DNA of 64,000 nucleotides from Sheuella sp. (GCA_030650995.1 JAUSCY010000109.1:1-64000), one strand, 5' to 3'; shown: positions 35,537-45,019, counted from the stretch's first letter. Notes: generated from the letters alone by a model not told the origin. A program made the numbers and translations.

Positions 35537-36415
35537 TTAATCCGGACTAAATCTGGCTCCAATGGCCGCTGCGGCAGATCTTGTTTCAACCCCTAGCTTG
35601 TCAAAGATATGTTCGAGGTGTTTGTTGACCGTTCGAGGACTCATGCCGAGAATTTCTGCGATATCCCGATTCGTTTTACCTTTTGCGACCCAGGATAGGA
35701 CCTCACTCTCGCGCTGTGTGAGCGCTGCTGCCTGAAGTCTCGCAGTGTCTCCATTGCGCAGATTGTTTTGTGCAAGCAAAAGCATGGTTTCACCCAGACC
35801 AACTTGCCCAAGGTTACGGATGGATATATCGCCGTGACCCGGCAGACTGAGTGCAACCTCCGTACTTGAAAGTAAAGTCAAAAAATCAATATCTTTTTCG
35901 TCTTCACCAAGTAATGCGCGGGCCTGAGGGGATTGCCAGGCAACGCGGCCCTGCGAGTCAATTAAAACAACACCAAAACCCGCCACGTCGACAGCCTCTC
36001 TGGCCAGGCGTGCGACACGTGCATTGCGGATATGAGTTTGTAAACGTGCCAGTACTTCTTCGACGCGAACAGGTTTGACAACATAATCCACACCACCACT
36101 ATCAAAAGCATTAACGATATTCTCTGTCTCAGCTAATCCCGTCATGAAAATAACAGGTAGGTGCGCAAGGTTCGGATTGGCTTTTATGCGCTGACAGGTT
36201 TCAAATCCCGATAGTCCAGGCATGACGGCATCGAGCAACACCGCATCGACCAGTACGAGTTCAAGTCTTTCCAGTGCAGACTTTCCATCCAGTGCTACAA
36301 CCACGCTGTAGCCTGCGTTTTCAAGTGACTGATACAAATGACCAAGGCTACTTGGTGTATCGTCAACGAGAAGTATGATGGGTCTAACAGCCGAAGAATT
36401 CATTTTTGTATGCAT
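35537..36415 (-). CDS. LuxR-type response regulator with central PAS-like domain
   Basis: 292 residues. Receiver domain at about 12-130 with the acidic pair DD at 18-19, phosphoacceptor Asp 62 (LLDAVMPGLSG) and conserved Lys in VVKPV. A central segment (about 135-215) contains GFGVVLIDSQGRVAWQSPQARALLG, which looks like a small PAS fold. The C-terminus is a LuxR/FixJ helix-turn-helix (LTQRESEVLSWVAKGKTNRDIAEILGMSPRT in part). It follows the NCS1-type hybrid sensor on the same strand by six bases and must be its output partner. Candidate DNA sites are the GTATAC elements at 39853-39976. Confidence 0.92.
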   Translation of the reverse strand: MHTKMNSSAVRPIILLVDDTPSSLGHLYQSLENAGYSVVVALDGKSALERLELVLVDAVLLDAVMPGLSGFETCQRIKANPNLAHLPVIFMTGLAETENIVNAFDSGGVDYVVKPVRVEEVLARLQTHIRNARVARLAREAVDVAGFGVVLIDSQGRVAWQSPQARALLGEDEKDIDFLTLLSSTEVALSLPGHGDISIRNLGQVGLGETMLLLAQNNLRNGDTARLQAAALTQRESEVLSWVAKGKTNRDIAEILGMSPRTVNKHLEHIFDKLGVETRSAAAAIGARFSPD

Positions 36416-36421
36416 AAATGG

Positions 36422-39400
36422 CTAGACACTTTTATCTTTTGTTAAATCGATGAGTGATTCAAAATCAAAACGCATGACAAGGGTACGCAATTGACTCACT
36501 AATGACTGGTGAGACGGTTCGTGTTTTGCGTGTTCGTCGAGTGTGTCAAGTAGACCTTGAACGTGACCGATATGAATCAATGGCGCAAGCTTTTCCTTTA
36601 GTGAAGATGGGATTTCTTGTTCTATTAAATCTGTCTTTGGTCCGAACATACTGGCAAGCTCGGGAGTATTGAGTCCACAGGCGATCCATTCGATTCCTAA
36701 AAAGCGTCCCAGGACACCTACCAGTTCTGATTCAAGAACAGGTTTGCCGACGAATGCCTGACAATGCGCCGCCTGGATTTTCTCAGGATGATTGTCATAA
36801 AGATTTGCAGAAACCAGAATAATTGGAATGTCGGTAAAGCCAAGTTCACGAATAGCTTTTGCAGTCTGCCAGCCATCCATTTCATCCATGGTCAGATCGA
36901 GCAAAATAGCATCTGGCCTGATATCTTTCAGACTCTCCAGGCACTCACTGCCACTTGCCGCCTCATGCATGATGAATCCGAGGGGGTTGAGTAATGCGGC
37001 CAGCATTTGTCGCTGATCGGGCTGGTCATCGACCGCCAGTAATGTCAGTCTTTTCCCGACATACCCTGATACGGGACCTAAAGCCTTGATGTTATTTCCC
37101 GGGTCAGAAGCTTTAGGCAAATACAGTCGTACGGTAAAAGTTGTGCCTTTCCCGGCGGAGCTCGTCATGGATAAATCTCCTCCCATCATGGAGGTGAGCA
37201 GGCCTGTAATAGTCAGTCCCAACCCTGTTCCGGGCTCTCCGCGTCTGCGTGCAGCACCACCCCGCTCAAACGGTAGGAAAATACGTTGCTGATCTTGCGG
37301 CGCAATACCCACGCCAGTATCTTCAACTTTAAAAACCAGAACTTGCGCACGGGCATCCACACGTAATGTGACAGACCCCTTATCCGTAAATTTAATTGCA
37401 TTGCCTAGCAGGTTGATCAGAACCTGCGTTAATCTTTTAGCATCGCCTTTTACCCAGTCCGGTATATCTCCCTGAACACTATATTCAAATTGCAATCCTC
37501 GTGAGATCGCTTGCGGACGAATCATTCGCACAAGCTCTTCGAGAAGCAAGGGTAATGGGATTGCAGCTGTTTCAAGTCTTAAACGACCAGATTCGATATG
37601 AGCAAGATCGAGCAGATCATCTACAAGCCCTGCCATATGAATCCCGCTGTTTTGAACAGTCTGGAGTGATTCACGCTGTTTTTGATTGAGTTTGTTTTCC
37701 TTCAGAAGAATCTGCAGATATCCTAGAATACTGTTGAGCGGAGTACGTAACTCGTGGGTCATGCCTGCCACATAACGTGTTTTTGCATGGTTCGCACGTT
37801 CAGCTTCGTCCTTTGCTAATTGGAGTGCTGCGTCGGTACGTCGTAATGTTTCTACTTCGCGTTGAAGTAGCCTGCTTTGTGCGTTCGATTCCTCTTGAGC
37901 CAGTTTGCGACTCTCACTGATCAGGACGACCCACCAGCTACACACAGCAATGACTAACATCAGCATGAGATATATTTTGAAAAAAATATTCGTCTGCGTA
38001 TTCAGTGGATTATTTTCGGCAGGATTTTCCTGGGTGAGCGCTATACCCATTACCGTTGCGAGTACGAGAGATAAAGACAGAAATACAAGTAAAAATCGAC
38101 CCGCACGGGATTTGAAACGTTCAGATAGGCGATGAGGCAGAATATGCCTCATCCATCCGGTAACCTGTTCGTCTAGTCTTGAACCGGTTTTACAGGAGTC
38201 ATGGCAGCGCGAATCAAGCGTGCAGCAAAGCGAACAGATTGGTGCGCCGTAGGCAGGACAATATGCCATGTCTGGTGATTCAAAATCATTCTCGCAGATA
38301 CTGCACTGAACAATCTTCCCCGGGTTGGCCGCAGGCGGGGCTCTGCGCGCTACATACCATTTCCCCTGGGTAAACCAGGCAATCGCAGGCGCAGCAATAA
38401 AAGAAGCGACAAGTGCAATGAAGGGAGCAAAGGCTTTGGCTGCTTCTCCAAATAATCCGCTATATGCGAGCAAAGCAAAACCTGCTGCAAATATAGTTGC
38501 ACCGAGTCCAACAGGATTGATGTCGTACAAATAAGCACGCTTAAATTCAATACCTTTTGGAGAAAGTCCCAGAGGTTTGTTCACAACAAGATCGGCTACG
38601 ATCGCTCCGATCCAGGCAATTGCGACATTACTGTACAGTCCAAGTACTTGTTCGAGAGCACGAAAAACACCCAGTGTCATGAGAAGAGTCGCGATCAATA
38701 CATTGAACACCAGCCAGACAACTCGACCTGGATGACTATGCGTGAGTCTGGCGAAAAAGTTTGACCATGCGAGCGAGCCTGCATAGGCATTTGTGACATT
38801 GATCTTGATCTGTGACAGCACGACAAATAATGCAGTAACAGCAATGATCCATAACGGATCGTTAAAGACATATGAAAATCCCGCCGTATACATGCGCGTG
38901 GGCTCACTTGCGAGAACAGGTGTCATTTCTTGCTGAAGTACTAAGAAAGCGAGAAATGCACCACCAAGCATTTTGAACATGCCGGGAAGGATCCAGCCTG
39001 GTCCAGCGATGATGACAGCCGCCCACCATTTAAGACGATTCTTGTCTGTCTTCTCCGGTAAAAACCGTAAGTAATCAACTTGCTCACCTATTTGAACAAC
39101 CAGAGAGCAGGCTACAGTGCATGCAGCGCCAAACATCAGCCAGTTGAAATCACTACTCCCAGAAATACTTCCGCTCAGCCCCATGAAATCTGTAAAAGCC
39201 TGAGGGTCTTTGATTGCAATCGCAATGTATGGGCAAACAAGTAAAACAATCCAAAGTCCTTGTGTCCAGATCTGGAGTTTTGAAATAAGTGTGATTCCAC
39301 GTAACACTAGTGGAATGATGACCAAAGCGCTGATGATGTAACACCAGAGAATTGACCAGTCCAGATAAAGTTTCAAGGCCAGCGCCATGATGGCGGCTTC

Positions 39401-39796
39401 TAACGCAAAGAAAATAAAGGTAAAGGCCGCGTAAATCAAAGAGGTAATGGTGGAGCCGACATAGCCGAAGCCCGCGCCGCGCGTAAGCAAGTCGATATCA
39501 ACACCATAACGGGCGGCATAGTAGCTGATCGGCAATCCGGTGAGGAATGTCACGAGTGCAACAGCAATGATTGCCCACAGTGCGTTAGCAAATCCATAGT
39601 TCAGTGCCATCACTGCGCCAATTGCTTCAAGCGCAAGAAATGAAACACCTCCCAGCGCCGTATTGGCTACACGCCATTCGGACCATTTTCTAAATGAATG
39701 TGGTGTGTAACGCAGTGCATAGTCTTCGAGAGACTCGTCTGCTACCCAGGCATTGTATTCACGCCGGATACGAATGATTTTCTGATTGGCTGACAT
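36422..39796 (-). CDS. Hybrid sensor kinase with NCS1 permease-like input domain
   Basis: 1124 residues from ATG 39796; a GTG lies just before it. Residues about 1-480 form a complete NCS1 (cytosine/uracil/hydantoin permease) domain with about 12 membrane helices (GGVSFLALEAIGAVMALNYG, TRGAGFGYVGSTITSLIYAAF and NKPLGLSPKG region). A compact cluster of eight Cys follows at about 498-535 (CSIC, C, C, CC, C, C), zinc-ribbon-like, then two further helices (about 567-590 and 604-628), a coiled linker, HisKA with His about 681 (THELRTPLNS), HATPase with NAIKF, DTGVGI and GTGLGLTI, and a receiver with Asp about 967 (LLDLTMDEMDG). It probably senses an amide, urea, hydantoin or nucleobase directly or during transport. 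Response regulator follows. Confidence 0.93.
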   Translation of the reverse strand: MSANQKIIRIRREYNAWVADESLEDYALRYTPHSFRKWSEWRVANTALGGVSFLALEAIGAVMALNYGFANALWAIIAVALVTFLTGLPISYYAARYGVDIDLLTRGAGFGYVGSTITSLIYAAFTFIFFALEAAIMALALKLYLDWSILWCYIISALVIIPLVLRGITLISKLQIWTQGLWIVLLVCPYIAIAIKDPQAFTDFMGLSGSISGSSDFNWLMFGAACTVACSLVVQIGEQVDYLRFLPEKTDKNRLKWWAAVIIAGPGWILPGMFKMLGGAFLAFLVLQQEMTPVLASEPTRMYTAGFSYVFNDPLWIIAVTALFVVLSQIKINVTNAYAGSLAWSNFFARLTHSHPGRVVWLVFNVLIATLLMTLGVFRALEQVLGLYSNVAIAWIGAIVADLVVNKPLGLSPKGIEFKRAYLYDINPVGLGATIFAAGFALLAYSGLFGEAAKAFAPFIALVASFIAAPAIAWFTQGKWYVARRAPPAANPGKIVQCSICENDFESPDMAYCPAYGAPICSLCCTLDSRCHDSCKTGSRLDEQVTGWMRHILPHRLSERFKSRAGRFLLVFLSLSLVLATVMGIALTQENPAENNPLNTQTNIFFKIYLMLMLVIAVCSWWVVLISESRKLAQEESNAQSRLLQREVETLRRTDAALQLAKDEAERANHAKTRYVAGMTHELRTPLNSILGYLQILLKENKLNQKQRESLQTVQNSGIHMAGLVDDLLDLAHIESGRLRLETAAIPLPLLLEELVRMIRPQAISRGLQFEYSVQGDIPDWVKGDAKRLTQVLINLLGNAIKFTDKGSVTLRVDARAQVLVFKVEDTGVGIAPQDQQRIFLPFERGGAARRRGEPGTGLGLTITGLLTSMMGGDLSMTSSAGKGTTFTVRLYLPKASDPGNNIKALGPVSGYVGKRLTLLAVDDQPDQRQMLAALLNPLGFIMHEAASGSECLESLKDIRPDAILLDLTMDEMDGWQTAKAIRELGFTDIPIILVSANLYDNHPEKIQAAHCQAFVGKPVLESELVGVLGRFLGIEWIACGLNTPELASMFGPKTDLIEQEIPSSLKEKLAPLIHIGHVQGLLDTLDEHAKHEPSHQSLVSQLRTLVMRFDFESLIDLTKDKSV

Positions 39797-39852
39797 CACT
39801 AGAGTCTTTTGATCTCTGGTTAGTCCAGATCGCTTGTGAACAATCTGGCTCG

Positions 39853-39862
39853 GCGTATACGC
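39853..39862. promoter_or_regulatory. GTATAC site 1
   Basis: GCGTATACGC, a perfect 10-bp palindrome followed by AAAGAG. First of three GTATAC-centred elements in the divergent region; nearest to the sensor gene. Confidence 0.45.
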
Positions 39863-39908
39863 AAAGAGTAATCGAATTTTTTTTCACAGAAAATATTGTG
39901 TGCAGGAC

Positions 39909-39916
39909 TGTATACA
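39909..39916. promoter_or_regulatory. GTATAC site 2
   Basis: TGTATACA, a perfect 8-bp palindrome followed by AAAG, with its centre 55 bases from site 1. Confidence 0.4.
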
Positions 39917-39947
39917 AAAGTCTAAATCAAGGGAACTGAAGATGCGC

Positions 39948-39965
39948 ATACGTCAATTGACGTAT
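39948..39965. promoter_or_regulatory. 18-bp perfect palindrome upstream of the amide ABC operon
   Basis: ATACGTCAATTGACGTAT (39948-39965) is fully self-complementary. Its flanks carry the same ACGTAT/ATACGT half-sequence that resembles the arms of the GTATACGC sites. Strong candidate for a dimeric regulator's operator, most simply the LuxR-type regulator encoded at 35537-36415. Confidence 0.55.
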
Positions 39966-39967
39966 TG

Positions 39968-39976
39968 GGTATACGC
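39968..39976. promoter_or_regulatory. GTATAC site 3
   Basis: GGTATACGC followed by AATA, with its GTATAC centre about 59 bases from site 2 and just downstream of the 18-bp palindrome. It repeats the GTATACGCAA of site 1 exactly over ten bases. Confidence 0.4.
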
Positions 39977-40039
39977 AATAAACGACGCAGAATGACTTCA
40001 CAGAGAGTTCATCGGTCGTTAACCCCAGGAGCACACATT

Positions 40040-41296
40040 ATGAAGAAGCCCGAGTTCGAGTTTGAACCCCGTGCCGATCGTCGGCAAGTATTGCAGGGTC
40101 TCGTTGGTTTAGCATTGGCTGCAGCCACCATGCGCGCAGGTGCGCAGAAATTGCCAACTTCACAAGTCAACACCACTAAATTGGCTGTGACGGATACAGA
40201 AGTTACCGTTGGTCAGTTGCATTCAGCAACAGGCACGATGGCGATTTCTGAAACTGGTTCGATTCAGGCTGAACAGCTTGCGATTGACCAGATCAATGCA
40301 ATGGGTGGCGTGTTAGGTCGTCAGATCAAGGTGATCAAGGAGGACGGCGCCTCGGATTGGCCAACTTTTGCTGAAAAAGCAAAAAAATTGCTGGTCAGCG
40401 ATCATGTCGCAACAGTTTTTGGTTGCTGGACATCGGCTTCGCGTAAAGCAGTATTACCAATTTTCGAAAAAGAAAATGGAATGCTGTACTACCCAACCTT
40501 CTACGAAGGTCTGGAGCAGAGCAAGAACGTCATTTACACCGGACAGGAAGCGACTCAGCAGATTCTGTGGGGTCTGGATTGGGCAGCCAAAGAAAAAGGT
40601 ACCAAGTCATACTTCCTCGTGGGTTCAGACTACATCTGGCCACGTACTTCGATGAAGATTGCACGCAAACACATCGAAGGTGTACTGAAGCAGAAAGTTG
40701 TAGGCGAAGAATATTATCCACTGGGCAACACCAACTTTAACTCGTTGATCAACAAGATCAAAGCAGCAAAGCCTGACCTGATTTATGCAGCGGTTGTGGG
40801 TGGCAGTAACGTCGCTTTTTATAAACAGCTCAAAGCAGCTGGCATCACATCGGCCAAACAAAAATTATTGACTATCTCTGTCACAGAAGACGAACTGCTC
40901 GGAATCGGTGGCGAGAACACAGCAGGTTTCTATTCCTGCATGAAGTATTTCCAGTCTCTGGATAACGAAAACAACAAGAAATTTGTTGCAGCGTTCAAAG
41001 GGAAATATGGTCCTAACTCAGTAATTGGCGATGTGACCCAGGCCGCTTATCTAGGTCCCTGGCTCTGGAAATTTACAGTTGAAAAAGCAGGCAGCTTTGA
41101 TGTTGACAAGATTGCAGCGGCTTCGGCTGGTATTGAGTTTAAAGGCGCGCCTGAAGGCTACGTCAAGATTGATGAAAACCATCACCTCTGGAGTAAGGCA
41201 CGCATTGGTGAAATGTTGCCAAACGGCCAGTTCAAGGTTGTTGCTGAATCCCCAGAACTGATCAAACCCGATCCGTTCCCTAAGGGCTATCAGTAA
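40040..41296 (+). CDS. Periplasmic binding protein of urea/short-chain amide ABC transporter
   Basis: 418 residues from ATG 40040 (AGGAG eight bases upstream; the frame from 39965 has no such support). A twin-arginine-like export signal DRRQVLQGLVGLALAAA precedes a cleavage near RAGAQK. The mature protein is of the UrtA/FmdD type: TVGQLHSATGTMAISETGS, FGCWTSASRKAVLPIFE, GLEQSKNVIYTGQEATQQI and GDVTQAAYLGPWLW. It binds urea or amides such as acetamide or formamide; the neighbouring formamidase and amidase favour amides. First gene of a long operon. Confidence 0.92.
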   Translation: MKKPEFEFEPRADRRQVLQGLVGLALAAATMRAGAQKLPTSQVNTTKLAVTDTEVTVGQLHSATGTMAISETGSIQAEQLAIDQINAMGGVLGRQIKVIKEDGASDWPTFAEKAKKLLVSDHVATVFGCWTSASRKAVLPIFEKENGMLYYPTFYEGLEQSKNVIYTGQEATQQILWGLDWAAKEKGTKSYFLVGSDYIWPRTSMKIARKHIEGVLKQKVVGEEYYPLGNTNFNSLINKIKAAKPDLIYAAVVGGSNVAFYKQLKAAGITSAKQKLLTISVTEDELLGIGGENTAGFYSCMKYFQSLDNENNKKFVAAFKGKYGPNSVIGDVTQAAYLGPWLWKFTVEKAGSFDVDKIAAASAGIEFKGAPEGYVKIDENHHLWSKARIGEMLPNGQFKVVAESPELIKPDPFPKGYQ

Positions 41297-41332
41297 GCAG
41301 TTAATGGTTAACGTTTGAGTCAAGGAGTCGTG

Positions 41333-42247
41333 ATGGAACTGTCTGAAGTGCTCAATATTGCCCTGATGCAGGGTTTTGCGGGTCTGAGCCTGTTTGCTGT
41401 GCTGCTCCTGATGGGGCTCGGACTGGCAATCATTTTCGGTCAGATGGGTGTAATCAACATGGCTCATGGTGAGTTTATGGCGATTGGTGCCTATACCGTC
41501 TACCTTGGCTCAACGTTAACCGAAAAGTATGCACCGGGCTTTATGCCGGCTTACTTTCCATTTGCAATCATCGCGGCCTTCATATTCGCATTTATTGGAG
41601 GTTGGATTGCGGAGTGGGCGCTTATCCGTCATTTGTATAAGCGCCCACTGGATACCCTGCTGGCAACCTGGGGACTAAGCCTTGGGCTCCAGCAGGTTTT
41701 TCGTACCTTTATTAGTCCTAAAGAAGTCAGCCCGACTTTGCCTGACTGGTTGATGGGTTCCTGGGCTCCGCAAGAGGGCCTCGATATTCCAATTAACGGA
41801 ATGTTCGTGATGGGGTTGACCTTACTGGTGACTGCTGGCGTCATGCTTGCCTTATATAAGAGTCGTTGGGGTTTGCGTGTCCGTGCAACTGTTAGCAATC
41901 GTCCAATGGCGAATGCTACGGGTATCAATACAAAGAAAACAGATCAATTAACGTTTGCTATCGGTTGTGGGATTGCCGGTATAGCAGGTGCTGCTTTTAC
42001 AACGATCGGCTCGACCGGGCCGACTTCGGGTTCGCTCTACATCGTTGATGCGTTTCTCGTCGTCACCTTTGGCGGTGCTGCAAGTTTATTAGGAACCGCA
42101 TTTTCAGCGTTCCTGATTGCTCAGACTCAATCTATTAGCGAATTTTTCATGACTGGCTCGATGGCCAAGGTCTTTACGCTTTCTGTCATCGTCATCGTTC
42201 TGATGATTCGTCCTCAGGGCTTATTTGCCTCGAAGATCCGACGCTAA
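41333..42247 (+). CDS. urtB: Amide/urea ABC transporter permease, UrtB type
   Basis: 304 residues from ATG 41333 (AAGGAG five bases upstream). LivH-like permease with GLAIIFGQMGVINMAHGEFMAIGAY at the first helices and VDAFLVVTFGGAASLLGTAFSAFLIA at the end. It forms the inner-membrane channel with the next gene. The name urtB reflects its family; in Methylophilus the equivalent is fmdE. Operon position directly after the binding protein. Confidence 0.9.
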   Translation: MELSEVLNIALMQGFAGLSLFAVLLLMGLGLAIIFGQMGVINMAHGEFMAIGAYTVYLGSTLTEKYAPGFMPAYFPFAIIAAFIFAFIGGWIAEWALIRHLYKRPLDTLLATWGLSLGLQQVFRTFISPKEVSPTLPDWLMGSWAPQEGLDIPINGMFVMGLTLLVTAGVMLALYKSRWGLRVRATVSNRPMANATGINTKKTDQLTFAIGCGIAGIAGAAFTTIGSTGPTSGSLYIVDAFLVVTFGGAASLLGTAFSAFLIAQTQSISEFFMTGSMAKVFTLSVIVIVLMIRPQGLFASKIRR

Positions 42248-42277
42248 TCATCAACTCGTTTATCGGAGCCGACTCTC

Positions 42278-43510
42278 ATGCAATCCATCAAGAATTTGCT
42301 CAAACAACCTGGCGTGTTGAGTATCGCCATACTCGCCGTGATTTTATTAGTGGTCTTTCCGGCACTTCTCGATAACTTTCGACTCAATCTGGTCGGTAAG
42401 TATCTGACATACGCCTTTGTTGCGATAGGACTTGTAGTGCTGTGGGGCTGGGGCGGTATTTTAAGTCTCGGGCAAGGTGTGTTCTTTGGCCTGGGTGGTT
42501 ACTGCATGGCTATGTTCCTTAAGCTCGAGGCTTCTGATCCTATCAGCACCAAGATTCAGTCGACTCCTGGAATTCCCGATTTTATGGATTGGAACCAGAT
42601 TACAGAACTACCAATCTGGTGGCTCCCGTTCAAAAGTTTGACCCTTTCATTGATCGCGGTCATTGCTGTTCCCTCGTTTCTGGCATTCATCGTCAGTTAT
42701 GCAATGTTTAAACGTCGCGTAGGTGGTGTGTATTTCGCAATTATTACGCAAGCTGTTGCCCTGATCATGACAACACTGATTATTGGCTTGCAAGGATATA
42801 CGGGCGGTGTGAATGGTATGACTGACCTCAAGACGATGAATGGTTGGGATACTCGTACGGACGAAGCGAAAATAATTCTGTATTACGCTTGTTGCCTGAC
42901 TTTATTGCTATGTGTAATTATCGGCACATACATTCAGCGCACCAAGTTTGGAACTTTATTGCTGGCGATGCGGGATAAAGAGGATCGTGTGCGTTTCTCT
43001 GGTTATGACGTATCGATGTTCAAGGTGGCTGCATTCTGTCTGGCTGCTGGCGTTTCAGGAATTGGTGGCGCGTTTTTCGCCTTGCAAGTTGGTTTCATGT
43101 CGCCATCGTTTGTCGGCATCGTACCGTCGATCGAACTCGTCATTCTATGCGCCGTCGGCGGTCGACTCAGCCTGGTGGGCGCAGTCTATGGTGCCTTGTT
43201 GGTCAATGCGAGCAAAACACTTTTCTCGGAAAGTTTCCCTGATCTGTGGCTGTTTTTGATGGCCGCACTATTTATCGGGGTCACTATGGCCTTCCCCTAT
43301 GGTTTGGCAGGCTTGTTTGAATCTCATGTCAAACCCTGGTGGACGCGTAAATCGACAGAGCGTCGCATGATCAAACAACGTTTAATTGAATTGGAAAATG
43401 AGGCGGACCGAGAGGCTGCACATGCAGCAGAGGTCGATTCTGCCTCCGCAATTGCAGTGCAGTCTACAACCGACGCAGCTGAATTAGTCATCAGAAGGAG
43501 TGCGCCATGA
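42278..43510 (+). CDS. urtC: Amide/urea ABC transporter permease, UrtC type
   Basis: 410 residues, LivM-like, with LVVLWGWGGILSLGQGVFFGLGGY and GYTGGVNGMTDL, typical of UrtC, and PSFVGIVPSIELVILCAVGGRLSLVGAVYGA near the C-terminal end (only partly quoted as VPSIELVILCAVGG). A cytoplasmic Glu/Ala-rich tail of about 60 residues extends beyond the last helix. Its stop overlaps the ATG of the first ATPase by four bases. Confidence 0.9.
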   Translation: MQSIKNLLKQPGVLSIAILAVILLVVFPALLDNFRLNLVGKYLTYAFVAIGLVVLWGWGGILSLGQGVFFGLGGYCMAMFLKLEASDPISTKIQSTPGIPDFMDWNQITELPIWWLPFKSLTLSLIAVIAVPSFLAFIVSYAMFKRRVGGVYFAIITQAVALIMTTLIIGLQGYTGGVNGMTDLKTMNGWDTRTDEAKIILYYACCLTLLLCVIIGTYIQRTKFGTLLLAMRDKEDRVRFSGYDVSMFKVAAFCLAAGVSGIGGAFFALQVGFMSPSFVGIVPSIELVILCAVGGRLSLVGAVYGALLVNASKTLFSESFPDLWLFLMAALFIGVTMAFPYGLAGLFESHVKPWWTRKSTERRMIKQRLIELENEADREAAHAAEVDSASAIAVQSTTDAAELVIRRSAP

Positions 43511-44253
43511 GTAGCAGCACCGACTTTGTATTGGCAATTGAGGATCTGACGGTATCTTTTGATGGCTTCAAAGCGATTGATAGCCTGAATCTGTATGTCG
43601 ACAAAAATGAATTGCGAGTCATCATCGGGCCCAATGGTGCCGGTAAGACAACCCTGCTTGACATGATATGCGGCAAGACCCGTGCTACCGCAGGCAGTAT
43701 CAAATTCAAGAATGAGGAGATGACAGTTTTGCCAGAGTACGCTCGCGTGCGCAAGGGCATTGGCCGGAAATTTCAAACGCCTTCCATTTATGAAAACCTC
43801 TCTGTATTCCAGAATCTGGAGGTCTCGTATCCAAAAGGTCGGTCAGTGTTTGGTGCTGTTGTATTCAGGTGCGACGACGAGGTTAAGTCCAAAGTCGATT
43901 CTGTCGCACGTGAAATCGGTCTCATCGATACCCTGAAGACTGAAGCAGGATTGCTTTCGCATGGTCAGAAGCAATGGCTTGAAATCGGGATGTTGTTGAT
44001 GCAGGAGCCTGAGTTGTTGATGCTTGATGAACCGATCGCAGGGATGAGTGTGCGAGAACGCGAGTTAACTGCAGAGTTACTTAAACGTATCTCGAATAAT
44101 CGTTCAGTCATTGTGATTGAGCACGATATGGAATTTGTGAAGAAGATTGCTCACAAGGTGACGGTGATGCACCAGGGCAAGATTCTGGCGGAAGGTTCGA
44201 TGGATAAGGTCCAGAACGACCCTGTCGTAATCGAAGTTTATCTCGGACACTAG
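43507..44253 (+). CDS. urtD: Amide/urea ABC transporter ATPase, UrtD type
   Basis: 248 residues. Walker A GPNGAGKTT, signature LSHGQKQWLEIGMLL (the SHGQ form is typical of UrtD rather than SGGQ), Walker B LLMLDEPIAGM and H-loop VIEHD. LivG-like. It starts by ATGA overlap with the UrtC-type gene and ends 11 bases before the UrtE-type gene. Confidence 0.92.
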   Translation: MSSSTDFVLAIEDLTVSFDGFKAIDSLNLYVDKNELRVIIGPNGAGKTTLLDMICGKTRATAGSIKFKNEEMTVLPEYARVRKGIGRKFQTPSIYENLSVFQNLEVSYPKGRSVFGAVVFRCDDEVKSKVDSVAREIGLIDTLKTEAGLLSHGQKQWLEIGMLLMQEPELLMLDEPIAGMSVRERELTAELLKRISNNRSVIVIEHDMEFVKKIAHKVTVMHQGKILAEGSMDKVQNDPVVIEVYLGH

Positions 44254-44263
44254 GAGACCTGAC

Positions 44264-44953
44264 ATGCTGAGCGTAAAAGATCTCTACGTTGCTTACGGAC
44301 AAAGTGAAGCCCTGCACGGTATTAATCTTGAGGCAGGTAAGCAGGAAACTGTTGCCATCATGGGTCGCAACGGTATGGGTAAGACAACATTTTTTAAAAG
44401 CCTGATAGGTTTATTACCAACAAAAAGCGGTTCGATTACGGTTGACGGACAGGATGTGACGCGAGATGAAAGCTATCGTCGCGTAGCAAAGGGGATCGCC
44501 TATGTACCCCAGGGAAGAATGATTTTCCCAACACTGACTGTTGAGGAAAATATTCAGACGGGTCTTGAAAATGATAAAGACAAGGTTATCCCGGATGAAA
44601 TTTATGCGTTGTTTCCAGTTCTCTGGGACATGCGTCGGCGCAAGGGTGGAAACCTTTCCGGTGGACAACAGCAGCAACTTGCCATTTCGCGCGCACTGGT
44701 GACTAACCCGAAGGTCTTATTGCTTGATGAGCCTACCGAAGGCATTCAGCCGTCGATCATTAAAGATATAGCAAAGGCACTCAATGAGATTCGCCGCATG
44801 CGTGGCATCACCATCATCGTATCCGAGCAAGTGTTGAGTTTCGCACTGGATGTCGCAGATCGACTCTTTGTGATTGAAGGTGGCCGTCTGGTCTATGAGA
44901 CGGCTCGCGAGGATACGGATATAGATCGAATTAAGCATTATTTGTCTGTGTAA
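44264..44953 (+). CDS. urtE: Amide/urea ABC transporter ATPase, UrtE type
   Basis: 229 residues, LivF-like. Walker A GRNGMGKTT, signature LSGGQQQQLAISRAL, Walker B VLLLDEPTEGIQPS (the EGIQPS continuation is characteristic) and a terminal region with ISYLSV-like ending HYLSV. It completes the transporter. Formamidase follows after 66 bases. Confidence 0.92.
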   Translation: MLSVKDLYVAYGQSEALHGINLEAGKQETVAIMGRNGMGKTTFFKSLIGLLPTKSGSITVDGQDVTRDESYRRVAKGIAYVPQGRMIFPTLTVEENIQTGLENDKDKVIPDEIYALFPVLWDMRRRKGGNLSGGQQQQLAISRALVTNPKVLLLDEPTEGIQPSIIKDIAKALNEIRRMRGITIIVSEQVLSFALDVADRLFVIEGGRLVYETAREDTDIDRIKHYLSV

Positions 44954-45019
44954 AGAAGTTCGCAATTTCATTGCTACTGATGATTCCAAACCCCGTTCAT
45001 ATATTTAAAGAGGTGCGCT

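Larger units (their letters stand above)
39797..40039. promoter_or_regulatory. Divergent control region, NCS1-sensor / amide ABC operon
   Basis: 243 bases between the start of the sensor gene and the start of the binding-protein gene. It contains three GTATAC-centred elements and one perfect 18-bp palindrome, listed separately, all upstream of the AGGAG ribosome binding site at 40026-40031. I found no convincing sigma54 element. Confidence 0.6.
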
